Origin: Chromatiales bacterium
GTDB lineage: Bacteria; Pseudomonadota; Gammaproteobacteria; Steroidobacterales; GCA-2729495
Direction of reading: 5' to 3'
Assembly (NCBI GenBank): GCA_016789885.1
Contig: JAEUPZ010000014.1
Coordinates: forward strand, 62,001-126,000
Length of the DNA stretch: 64,000 nt
Shown: positions 53,443-64,000 of the stretch, piece after piece
Layout of the letters: the number at the start of each line of letters is the position of its first letter
How positions within the stretch are numbered: position 1 is the first letter of the stretch
Notes under the pieces: model-generated
What the model saw: the letters and a program-made list of their open reading frames with translations, nothing else
Databases searched by the model: none
Told to the model about the DNA's origin: nothing
Made by a program: the position numbers and the translations under genes

Positions 53443-54536
53443 GTGGCAGCGACGCCAGGGGCCCGTTGCGCGGTGGTGACTGGAACACCGAGCGCATCGT
53501 CCGGCTCGTGGCGCTGGCGGTGCTCGTCATCGCCTGCATCCAGATCGTCTTTCCGTTCGCCGGCGCGCTGACCTGGGCCGGCATCATCGCCATCTCGGTG
53601 TGGCCAGCGTTCGTCTGGCTGTCGCAGCGGCTCGGCCAGCGGCCGGTGCCGGCGGCGTTGCTGTGCACCTTGGCCCTGACGGCGCTGCTCGTGGTGCCCT
53701 TCGCCTGGATGGCCGCGTCCCTGGGCCAGGCCGTGCCCGAGGTGGCGAAGCTGGTCGGTGACCTGGCGGGGCGCGCGTTGCCGGAGCCACCGCCGTGGCT
53801 CGCGACGGTGCCCGCCATCGGGCCCGTGATCGACGAGGCCTGGCGGGGCGCGGCGGCCGACATGCCGGGCGTCATCCGGAGCCTGGCCCCCGAGGCCGAG
53901 CGGGCCGGCATCTGGGCGCTGTCCCAGGGGGCCGGCATCGCCCTGTCGGTGCTCGAGTTCCTGTTCGCAATCCTCATTTCGGGCCTGCTGCTGGTGACGG
54001 CCGAGCGGGCTTCGGTATTCGCCGAGCGGGTGGCCGAGCGGCTCGATATCGGCGGTGGCCGCCTGCTCGCGACGGTGGTGCAGACCATCCGCAGCGTGTC
54101 CATCGGCATCGTCGGCACGGCGGCGGTTCAGGCCATGGTGGCTGCCAGCGGGTTCCTCGTGGCCGGCGTGCCGGGGGTGGCGCTGTTGGGCCTCATCACC
54201 TTCCTGGTGGCCCTGGTGCAGATGCCGACGCTGCTGGTCTGGGCCCCGGCGGCCCTGTGGCTCTACGTCGACGACCAGACGGCGGCGGCCATCGGTCTCG
54301 CCCTGTACGGCGGCCTGATCATCAACTCCGTCGATAACGTGCTGCGCCCCTGGATCATCAGCCGCGGCGCCCGGCTGCCCTTCGCGCTGATCTTCATCGG
54401 GGTCATAGGCGGCCTGCTGGCCTGGGGGATCATCGGGCTTTTCATCGGCCCGACCTTCCTGGCCGTGGCCTACTCGCTGCTCGTGGCCTGGCTCGGGGAG
54501 AAGGTCGAAGAGGTGTCGCACCCGCCCGATCAATAG
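53439..54536 (+). CDS. AI-2E family transporter (PerM/YdiK type)
   Basis: A 365-residue membrane protein with about seven or eight helices. The C-terminal 'LIINSVDNVLRPWIISRGARLPFALIFIGVIGGLLAWGIIGLFIGPTFLAVAYSL' is the clear AI-2E permease signature. Characterised members include Na+/H+ antiporters and the autoinducer-2 exporter TqsA; the substrate here is unknown. Translation is coupled to the cytochrome fusion through an ATGA overlap, though a functional link is not obvious. Confidence 0.88.
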   Translation: MSGSDARGPLRGGDWNTERIVRLVALAVLVIACIQIVFPFAGALTWAGIIAISVWPAFVWLSQRLGQRPVPAALLCTLALTALLVVPFAWMAASLGQAVPEVAKLVGDLAGRALPEPPPWLATVPAIGPVIDEAWRGAAADMPGVIRSLAPEAERAGIWALSQGAGIALSVLEFLFAILISGLLLVTAERASVFAERVAERLDIGGGRLLATVVQTIRSVSIGIVGTAAVQAMVAASGFLVAGVPGVALLGLITFLVALVQMPTLLVWAPAALWLYVDDQTAAAIGLALYGGLIINSVDNVLRPWIISRGARLPFALIFIGVIGGLLAWGIIGLFIGPTFLAVAYSLLVAWLGEKVEEVSHPPDQ

Positions 54537-54560
54537 AATCATGCGGTTACATGCCGTCTG

Positions 54561-54589
54561 GCAATATATAAGGATTCCTTTATATTTGC
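54561..54589. promoter_or_regulatory. Imperfect dyad upstream of the ArsR-metF-metH operon, candidate operator/promoter
   Basis: Two 13-base arms (54561-54573 and 54577-54589) around ATT give an imperfect inverted repeat. GCAA is matched at the outer ends and AAGG/CCTT next to the centre, in a strikingly AT-rich patch. The TATATT at 54581-54586 could be a -10 box 7 bases before the ATG at 54594. A regulator bound here would block transcription of its own operon. SahR-type ArsR repressors are known to bind such sites before met genes. Confidence 0.6.
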
Positions 54590-54593
54590 CGGC

Positions 54594-55529
54594 ATGGAAC
54601 TGAAGGACGGTGTGCGCCAGCTTGAGGCTGCGGCCGAGCCCACGCGGCTGCGGCTGCTGGTCCTCCTGTCCGGCGGCGAGGCCATGGTCACCGAGCTCGT
54701 GAAGGTGCTCGGGCAAAGCCAGCCCCGGGTTTCCCGGCACCTGCGCCTGCTCACCGAGGCCGGCCTCATCGACGGTTTCCGCGAGGGCCGCGCCACCTAT
54801 TACCGGCTGTCGCCCGCGGCGCTGCGCACCGGCGTGGGCATCTACCTGGCCGCCCTGGCCGCGGGCCGCGATCCCGTCATTGCCGACGATCGCTACCGCA
54901 TGCAGGCCCTGCGGCGAGGTCGTGAGCGGGAGGCCCTGCGCGGCCATGCCGGCACGGGCACTGCCACCGATGTCGGTGAAGCCCTCGACGCGCTGCTCGG
55001 CGAGGCCGAGCCCGTGGGCGACGTCCTCGACGTCGGCAGCGGTGCCGGCGCCGTGCTCCGCCGCCTCGCGCAGCGGGCGACGTCGCTCGTCGGCATCGAC
55101 AACTCGGCCGTCATGCGCCAGCTGGCCCGGGCCCGGCTCTGGGGCCTCGGACACTGCAGCATCCGCGACGGCGACATGCACGCGCTGCCCTTCGAGGCGG
55201 GCAGCTTCGACCTCGTCGTGCTCGACGAGGTGCTGGCGCGAAGCGCCACGCCGGGCAAGGCCCTGGACGAGGCCTGGCGCGTGCTCCGCCGCAGTGGCCG
55301 GCTGCTGGTGATCGACCGGGTGCGCCCGGTGGCGCGCCAGCTGCCCGGCAAGGCCGAGGCGGGGTTCCTCTTCGAGAACCAGCTGGCGAGCGCCCTGGCC
55401 GCCGCCGGCTTCCGCGTCGCCCGGCGGCAGTGGCTGCCGGGGCGCGCGCCCGACCGGGCGCTGTTCCTGGCCATCCCGCAGGCGGCCGCGGCCGTCGTCC
55501 CCACACCGAGGACCGGTACCGATGACTGA
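54594..55529 (+). CDS. ArsR-family regulator with SAM-methyltransferase-like domain (SahR type)
   Basis: A 311-residue protein. Residues 1-90 form an ArsR winged helix ('EPTRLRLLVLLSGGEAMVTELVKVLGQSQPRVSRHLRLLTEAGLIDGFREG') with no metal-binding cysteines. Residues 135-300 are a class I methyltransferase fold with 'DVLDVGSGAGAVLRRLA' and 'LPFEAGSFDLVVLDEVL'. ArsR-methyltransferase proteins next to metF/metH match SahR, a repressor of the methionine cycle that senses S-adenosylhomocysteine through this domain. It overlaps metF by 8 bases and is preceded by a dyad, so autoregulation of the operon is likely. Confidence 0.82.
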   Translation: MELKDGVRQLEAAAEPTRLRLLVLLSGGEAMVTELVKVLGQSQPRVSRHLRLLTEAGLIDGFREGRATYYRLSPAALRTGVGIYLAALAAGRDPVIADDRYRMQALRRGREREALRGHAGTGTATDVGEALDALLGEAEPVGDVLDVGSGAGAVLRRLAQRATSLVGIDNSAVMRQLARARLWGLGHCSIRDGDMHALPFEAGSFDLVVLDEVLARSATPGKALDEAWRVLRRSGRLLVIDRVRPVARQLPGKAEAGFLFENQLASALAAAGFRVARRQWLPGRAPDRALFLAIPQAAAAVVPTPRTGTDD

Positions 55530-56421
55530 GCCGACCACGCGCCCGCGCCCCGTCGAAGTCTCCTTCGAGTTCTTCCCGCCCGGCTCGCCGGCCATGGAGG
55601 CGACGCTGTGGGCGTCGATCCAGAAGCTGGCGCCGCTGGCGCCGCGCTTCGTGTCGGTGACCTACGGCGCCGATGGCTCGACCCGCGACCGCACGCACCG
55701 CATCGTGTCGCGGATCGTCGCCGAGACGGGTCTCGTGGCAGCCCCGCACCTGACCTGTGTCGGCGCCACGCGCGACGAGATCGACGCCATCGCCCGGGAG
55801 TACTGGAACGAGGGCATCCGTCACCTCGTCGCGCTGCGGGGCGACCCGCCGGCCGGCGAGACGCGCTACACGCCGTGGCCTGGCGGTTACCCGTATGCCG
55901 TCGACCTGGTGAAGGGCCTGCGGCAGGTCGCCGACTTCGACCTGTCGGTGGCCGCCTACCCGGAGGTGCACCCCGAGGCGTCCACGTCGGGGTTCGACCT
56001 CAACAACCTCAAGCGCAAGTTGGAGGCGGGCGCGTCGCGCGCCATCACGCAGTTCTTCTACGACACCGACAACTTCCTGCGCTTCCGCGACCGCTGCGTC
56101 GCCGTCGGCATCACGGCGCCCATCGTGCCCGGGATCCTGCCCATCGCCCGCTTCCGGCAGATGCAGAACTTCGCCGCCCGCTGCGGGGCCACGGTGCCGC
56201 GCTGGCTCGCCGAGCGCTTCGAGGGCCTCGACGACCCGGACACCGAGCGCATGCTCGGCGCGAGCGTCGCCATCGAGCAGGTGGCGAAGCTCCGCCAGAA
56301 CGGCATCCGGGAGTTCCACTTCTACACGCTCAACCGGGCCGAACTGACCTACGCCATCTGCGCCGCGCTGGGGCTGCGTCCCCAGGCGCCTGCCGTGCCG
56401 CCACCGGCGGCGGATGCCTGA
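55522..56421 (+). CDS. metF: 5,10-methylenetetrahydrofolate reductase
   Basis: A 299-residue FAD-dependent TIM-barrel enzyme that makes 5-methyl-THF, the methyl donor for MetH encoded next. It has '[10 protein letters not shown]' with the catalytic Glu, '[13 protein letters not shown]', '[10 protein letters not shown]', '[10 protein letters not shown]' and '[11 protein letters not shown]'. It overlaps the upstream regulator gene, so the two are translationally linked. Confidence 0.96.
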   Translation: MTEPTTRPRPVEVSFEFFPPGSPAMEATLWASIQKLAPLAPRFVSVTYGADGSTRDRTHRIVSRIVAETGLVAAPHLTCVGATRDEIDAIAREYWNEGIRHLVALRGDPPAGETRYTPWPGGYPYAVDLVKGLRQVADFDLSVAAYPEVHPEASTSGFDLNNLKRKLEAGASRAITQFFYDTDNFLRFRDRCVAVGITAPIVPGILPIARFRQMQNFAARCGATVPRWLAERFEGLDDPDTERMLGASVAIEQVAKLRQNGIREFHFYTLNRAELTYAICAALGLRPQAPAVPPPAADA

Positions 56422-56431
56422 GGACCCGCCC

Positions 56432-60124
<3,693 letters not shown>

Positions 60125-60383
60125 CTGCCGGTCCGGAAGGCCGCGCCCGCTGTCGCTGCGTCATAGCCAGGCGTCCGCCCGCGCCAACACCCGGCTGCCG
60201 CAGTGCCTGTTTGCCGGGCGGCGCAGGCAGCGCACGTCGTCGGGCCGGTCGCGTGGGTCCCGGGTTGTCCGATGCCGGGGTCCGCAGTAGTCTCCGTCCA
60301 ACAACAAGCCTGTGCCGTCGGCAGACGCCAGGTGACATAAGGTGGAGGCGGCCCTGCGCCGCCGGTATCGACAGGGGGTTCCC

Positions 60384-61541
60384 ATGACGACGAAGAACGT
60401 ACTCTCCGTGCGCCTGCCGCAGGCACTGCTGCTGGCTGCCTTCGGCGCGGCGCTGGCGGGGCAGCCTGCCATGGCGCAGGCGGTGAAATTCGGCCTGCTC
60501 GGCGACAGCATCGTCGACGACTACCTCGGGCCATCGCTGCCCTTCGGCGGCAACACGAACCTGGCCGCGGGCAGCTTCGGCCAGATCATGGCGGCGACAC
60601 GGGCGGGCGACTTCGACTTCGGTGCCTACAAGGCGCCGCCCGTGTTCTGGGACAACCTGCGTTACGCCGGCTACGAGTTCAACTGGGCGACGGCCGGTGC
60701 CGCCGCCAGCGCGAATGCCGAGATCAAGCTGTACTTCGGCGGCCCGCTGCCGCCGATCGTGCCGCCGACGAGTTTTCCGGTCGCGGCCAGCCTGCCGCAA
60801 CAGGCCGCCGGCATGGTGCCGCTCATCCAGCAGGGTCGCATCGACACGGTCTACATCAGCACCGGTGGCAACGACTTCTTCTACCGCACCCAGATCATCG
60901 ACACGGTGAACGGCGGGCTCCTGCAGGACACCAACGCCCCCATCGACCAGGCGTTCATCGATGACGTGGCGAGCAACATCCTCGCCAGCATCGACGCGCT
61001 GCAGGCGGCCGGGGCCGCCGACATCATCCTGGCCCGGGTGCCGATCATCCCGATCATGGACCAGGCGCAGATCGACGGCGTCAATGCGGTGAACCAGATC
61101 CTCGCGGCCGGCGCCGCGGATCGCGGCGTGCTGTTCTTCGACTCCCAGGCCTGGAGCCGCTCAGGACCCAAGGTCGACCCGGTGACCGGCGACATCACCA
61201 TCAACGGCCAGCTCACCGTGCCCTTCGGCAGCCGCGCCACGGCCGCCGACATCGGGCCCGACGGCGTCGGCGTGTTCTGCAACTTCGAAGGGCTGTGCCC
61301 CCGCGAGTCCCATGCCGGCTACTACCTGTCCGAAGACGGTATCCACCTCAACACGCTGATGCAGGGGCAGCTCGCCAACGAGATCATCAAGCTGCTCAAC
61401 GACAACTACGGCCGCAACATCGCGCCCATCAGCGACGCCGAGCTGCTGCAGCTCGTCGGCATCACGCCGGTGCCGGTGCCGCCGGCGGCGTGGCTGCTCG
61501 TGTCGGGACTCGCGGTGCTGGGGCGGCGGAGGCGCGTGTAG
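60384..61541 (+). CDS. Secreted SGNH-type hydrolase with PEP-CTERM-like C-terminus
   Basis: A 385-residue protein. Signal peptide to about residue 32 (AMAQ), then the SGNH blocks: 'GLLGDSIVDD' (nucleophile Ser42), 'STGGNDFFY', and 'EDGIHLNT' with the catalytic Asp/His. The C-terminus 'VPVPPAAWLLVSGLAVLGRRRR' is a short motif, a hydrophobic helix and an Arg cluster, as in PEP-CTERM sorting signals of the VP-P variant. Exosortase would anchor or process it; none is in the window. Start supported by AGGGGGTT upstream. Substrate (ester type) unknown. The 259 bases before it hold no gene that I can see. Confidence 0.8.
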   Translation: MTTKNVLSVRLPQALLLAAFGAALAGQPAMAQAVKFGLLGDSIVDDYLGPSLPFGGNTNLAAGSFGQIMAATRAGDFDFGAYKAPPVFWDNLRYAGYEFNWATAGAAASANAEIKLYFGGPLPPIVPPTSFPVAASLPQQAAGMVPLIQQGRIDTVYISTGGNDFFYRTQIIDTVNGGLLQDTNAPIDQAFIDDVASNILASIDALQAAGAADIILARVPIIPIMDQAQIDGVNAVNQILAAGAADRGVLFFDSQAWSRSGPKVDPVTGDITINGQLTVPFGSRATAADIGPDGVGVFCNFEGLCPRESHAGYYLSEDGIHLNTLMQGQLANEIIKLLNDNYGRNIAPISDAELLQLVGITPVPVPPAAWLLVSGLAVLGRRRRV

Positions 61542-61747
61542 CGTTCGCGCGGCGATGCGTCTTGGCCCGCTGACTGATTTCTGACACCAACGGCTGGCGC
61601 GCGGATCTGTCATCGGGCCCCGCGCCGGAGCTGTCTGCTGAACAAATCGGTTGAGCTATAGCCGGGTATGAGGCCGCGTATCACCCAGTCGGGCGATGCG
61701 CGGTGGCCTCCCTCAGTGCTATATGTGTTCAGGGCCCCCAGCCGAGG

Positions 61748-63079
61748 ATGCACGTGGCTGCGCACATCCGGGTTCGAACAGGCCGGAAAGGGCCGGTCTT
61801 TGCGGCCCTCGTCTCGCTGCTGGCGGCCTCTGTTCCGTCACCTGGCATGGCTGGTGACGCAGGACCGGCCATTGATGGCGCTCCCACCGAACGAGCGGGC
61901 GTGGCCGGGTCGGCTGCGGAAGCCATCGCGAGGTCTCGTCAGCGTGTTGCCGATATCGAACGCACTGCCGGCATCGGTCCCGAGCTGGCCGTGGCGCTGG
62001 CCGACCTCGCGGTTGCCGAGTCAGTCGGTGGCGACATCGTTACTGCCACCCTCACTATCGATCGTGCGACCGCGGTGCTGGGCGGGGCCGGGGACGTCCC
62101 GTTCGCGCGGTTCGCCGTGGTACTGGCCCGGGCGCGGGTCCAGGCAGCCGACGGTCGTCCGCAGGACGCCATGGCCACCTGCCAGAGATTGCTGATGGAC
62201 AAGGCGGCGCTGAAGGCTGCACCGGTCGAGTTCCGGACGAGCAACTACCAGCTCATCCTCGCGCTGGCCGGGGACCTCTTGCGGCCACCGTGGGAGAGCC
62301 CTGTGGCGATGACGCGGGGCAATCGGGCCGCTGCAAGCATGGTCGACGACGAGCGGACCACCTACGGGCGGCTCTCGCCCGAGCGCATTCCCGGGCTGAT
62401 GGATGCCGCGGACTGGTATTCGCTGACGGCCCAGATCAGTCGCGGGCGTGCGGTCCTTGTGGAGGTCATCGAGGTCGCTACAGATGCGTACGGGGCGCGT
62501 GATGCCCGGCTCGCCGAGCCACTGCTCGCCCTGGGTAATACGTATCTGGACGAGGGGAAGAAGCCCGACGAGGCGCGTCAAGCGTTCATGCGGGGTCTGG
62601 GGCTCGCCTACCCAGCCGATGCGGAGTCAGCCAGGTACCGGGCATCGCTGCATGCCGCACTCGGTGACGCGGACGTCCAGTTTGATGCCCCGGGTGCGGG
62701 TGCCGCCCACTACGCAGCCGCCTGGCGAGAGCTTGCCGGGCATCCAGAGTGGGGCCCTGGCGGTGCCGATGCAGTTTTCGCTGCGCCGGTGCCGCTGTAC
62801 CTGCCCGTCGTGCCATCTCCCAAGGTGGCGGTTTCGAACGATCTCAGAGGTTGGGTCCGGCCCGGCCCCGGTCCGGGTACGCTGTCGTTCATCTTCACCG
62901 TTCGCCCTGATGGGCGGATCGACGATCTTCGGCTGGAGTCTTGGGATGGCGTCGCCGGGGCTGTCCCGGACCGAAGCACTTCAGCCGCGCAGATGGGTCG
63001 CGCGCGCTGGCGGCCACGGGTGGCCGGCGGAGTGCCCGTAGCTGCTGAAGGTCAGCGCCAAGTCGTGGAGTGGCGATAG
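61748..63079 (+). CDS. Secreted helical-repeat protein with TonB-like C-terminal domain
   Basis: A 443-residue protein with a signal peptide ('MHVAAHIRVRTGRKGPVFAALVSLLAASVP'). A helical middle resembles TPR repeats ('LAEPLLALGNTYLDEGKKPDEARQAFMRGLGLA'). The C-terminal ~75 residues, 'FTVRPDGRIDDLRLESWDG' to 'MGRARWRPRVAGGVPV', look like a TonB C-terminal domain, a fold also used in secreted proteins of unknown role. A start at 61703 (GTG) is possible; 61748 was chosen because the signal peptide then begins at residue 1. Function unknown. Confidence 0.6.
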   Translation: MHVAAHIRVRTGRKGPVFAALVSLLAASVPSPGMAGDAGPAIDGAPTERAGVAGSAAEAIARSRQRVADIERTAGIGPELAVALADLAVAESVGGDIVTATLTIDRATAVLGGAGDVPFARFAVVLARARVQAADGRPQDAMATCQRLLMDKAALKAAPVEFRTSNYQLILALAGDLLRPPWESPVAMTRGNRAAASMVDDERTTYGRLSPERIPGLMDAADWYSLTAQISRGRAVLVEVIEVATDAYGARDARLAEPLLALGNTYLDEGKKPDEARQAFMRGLGLAYPADAESARYRASLHAALGDADVQFDAPGAGAAHYAAAWRELAGHPEWGPGGADAVFAAPVPLYLPVVPSPKVAVSNDLRGWVRPGPGPGTLSFIFTVRPDGRIDDLRLESWDGVAGAVPDRSTSAAQMGRARWRPRVAGGVPVAAEGQRQVVEWR

Positions 63080-63150
63080 CCTTCCCGGCTGGCGCGGAGA
63101 ACAGCGATCGTTGCCAGTCAACCGCTGCCCGGCCATCCAGTCACCGCTGG

Positions 63151-63423
63151 CTAAGCTACGTCGAGCAGCGCCCGGGGGTTGCGGTCGGCGACAAGCAGCA
63201 GCGTACGCGCGGCACCAGACGGTGCCCGGCGCCCTTGCTCCCAGTCCTGCAGCGTCCTGACCGACACGCCGAGCAACTCGGCGAAGCGCGTCTGTGACAG
63301 GCCCGTCTTCTCCCGGATGCTGCTGACATCGGGCACCGTGGTGACCCGCCCGTGATCACCGCGCTTCAGTTCGCGCAGTCCTTCCAGGATCTCGCGACCG
63401 ATGTTTCGTTCAGCTCGTGCCAT
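63151..63423 (-). CDS. XRE-family antitoxin (HigA/NadS-like)
   Basis: A 90-residue protein with a C-terminal Cro/C1-type HTH: 'SSIREKTGLSQTRFAELLGVSVRTLQDWEQGRRAPSGAARTLL'. This type follows RelE-like toxins and represses the operon while neutralising the toxin. Its start overlaps the toxin gene by 14 bases, toxin first, as in higBA-type modules. Confidence 0.88.
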   Translation of the reverse strand: MARAERNIGREILEGLRELKRGDHGRVTTVPDVSSIREKTGLSQTRFAELLGVSVRTLQDWEQGRRAPSGAARTLLLVADRNPRALLDVA

Positions 63424-63730
63424 CTTCGATCTCCCTCCGGATCTGCCGGAGTACGTGGGCGGGCATGTCCTCGGTGACGTTCTTCGGGTAGATGGTAATC
63501 ATCCAGATCAGGTTGTCGGCCCGCTTGACGTAGTAGATGACCCGGTATCCGCCGCGCTTGCCGCGCCCGGGGGCTGGCCAGCGCAGTTTCCGGATGCCGC
63601 CTGATCCGGGTATCACCGTACCGAGGCCCGGGTCTGCAGCAAGCGACTCTTGGAGCGCCCGGTAATCGTCGTCGGTCAGGTACTCCTGTACGAGGCGGGC
63701 GAACAGCCGGGTTTCGACGAAGGTCAGCAT
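63410..63730 (-). CDS. RelE/HigB-type mRNA interferase toxin
   Basis: A 106-residue toxin from the ATG at 63730 (a TTG at 63748 would lie inside the operator). It has the RelE-fold pattern 'GIRKLRWPAPGRGKRGGYRVIYYVKRADNLIWMITIYPKNVTED', with conserved Arg and aromatic residues. Such toxins cut mRNA at the ribosome. It is the first gene of a toxin-antitoxin operon controlled by the palindrome at 63740-63756. Confidence 0.87.
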   Translation of the reverse strand: MLTFVETRLFARLVQEYLTDDDYRALQESLAADPGLGTVIPGSGGIRKLRWPAPGRGKRGGYRVIYYVKRADNLIWMITIYPKNVTEDMPAHVLRQIRREIEDGTS

Positions 63731-63739
63731 CGCGAGGAT

Positions 63740-63756
63740 ATACGGCAATGCCGTAT
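63740..63756. promoter_or_regulatory. Perfect palindrome, operator of the toxin-antitoxin operon
   Basis: ATACGGC (63740-63746) and GCCGTAT (63750-63756) are exact inverted repeats with a 3-base spacer, 9 bases upstream of the toxin start codon. The position overlaps the expected promoter and suits autorepression by the XRE antitoxin. Confidence 0.7.
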
Positions 63757-63853
63757 GACGTCAATGGCGTGGACGCCATCGTGGGCGGTGGTCCGCCGCC
63801 TGCGCAACGCGGCTTTATGGGCTCTGTCGAGGGTATAAGCACCACGCTGCCGC

Positions 63854-64000
63854 TCAGGCGCCCTGCTCGACGGCCAGGCCGAGCTCCTGCCCGTGGGACA
63901 CCTCGAGCGTGTGCCCGTCAGGGTCCCGCAGGAACGCCCAGTAACCGACCGGCGGGCCGCCGTCCTCCGGCTCGCGTACGAGGCAGCCCTCGGCGCGGGC
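63854..64000 (-). CDS. VOC-family (glyoxalase-like) protein, C-terminal fragment
   Basis: Forty-eight residues of an open frame run off the right edge, so the N-terminal part lies beyond the window. The visible tail 'GGPPVGYWAFLRDPDGHTLEVSHGQ' has the 'F-x-DPDGxxxEV' pattern of vicinal-oxygen-chelate (glyoxalase/dioxygenase) domains, with Glu as a likely metal ligand. Function not assignable from the fragment. Confidence 0.75.
   Translation of the reverse strand, partial: ARAEGCLVREPEDGGPPVGYWAFLRDPDGHTLEVSHGQELGLAVEQGA

Noticed and set aside
60125..60383. The 259-base gap after metH as a place for an RNA gene or small ORF
   Set aside because: I saw no tRNA-like cloverleaf, no strong hairpin with T-run and no ORF with a ribosome-binding site; it probably holds only the promoter of the SGNH hydrolase gene.

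Overview
This window comes from the chromosome of a GC-rich gammaproteobacterium. The evidence is gene order: lptD-surA-pdxA-rsmA-apaG-apaH, mreBCD-mrdA-rodA-mltB-rlpA-dacC-lipB, divergent ilvY/ilvC, lgt-thyA, gatCAB beside mreB, and pilY1-pilY2-pilE. The arrangement resembles Xanthomonadales, Nevskiales or Steroidobacterales more than enterics, but no rRNA or other marker fixes the taxon. I saw no tRNA, rRNA, CRISPR array, insertion sequence or integrase gene.

Layout. 1-1.6 kb holds the end of a type IV pilus minor-pilin operon (pilY1 tail, pilY2-like, pilE). 1.8-7.6 kb holds hrpB, a Tat-exported DUF1838 protein, a perfect-palindrome REP-like element, and the divergent ilvY/ilvC pair with an operator-like dyad. 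7.6-20.5 kb is an accessory, defence-type island inserted between ilvC and a flavin-dependent oxidoreductase gene. It contains a minus-strand run of ten tightly packed genes: hsdM (with a fused HTH domain), hsdS, a NYN nuclease, hsdR, a YgjP-like metalloprotease, DUF3024, a second NYN nuclease, a small membrane protein, a HicB-like protein and a small basic protein. Next to it are a DUF1643 gene and a second minus-strand cassette: SIR2-like protein, a UDG-fold-like protein, and a protein with a HEPN R-x4-H motif.

20.5-31 kb holds the LLM oxidoreductase, a DUF255 thioredoxin-like protein, a zinc-peptidase-like protein, lgt-thyA and an RND efflux pair. 31-37.4 kb is the outer-membrane and ribosome-maturation operon lptD-surA-pdxA-rsmA-apaG-apaH, divergent from a MurU-like nucleotidyltransferase. 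38.3-48.9 kb is an eleven-gene minus-strand cell-shape and peptidoglycan operon running from mreB to lipB. Two of its genes, mreC and rlpA, lack an ATG, GTG or TTG codon able to give a full-length protein and probably start at CTG. 48.9-54.5 kb holds gatCAB, a cytochrome b561-cytochrome c fusion and an AI-2E-family permease.

54.5-60.1 kb is a compact methionine-cycle operon: an ArsR-methyltransferase regulator of SahR type, metF and metH, preceded by a dyad. The window ends with a probable PEP-CTERM SGNH hydrolase, a secreted protein with a TonB-like C-terminus, a RelE/XRE toxin-antitoxin pair with a perfect operator palindrome, and a truncated VOC-family gene.

The most promising candidate for an undescribed system is the compound restriction locus with two NYN nucleases. 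The SIR2/UDG-like/HEPN cassette beside it is second.
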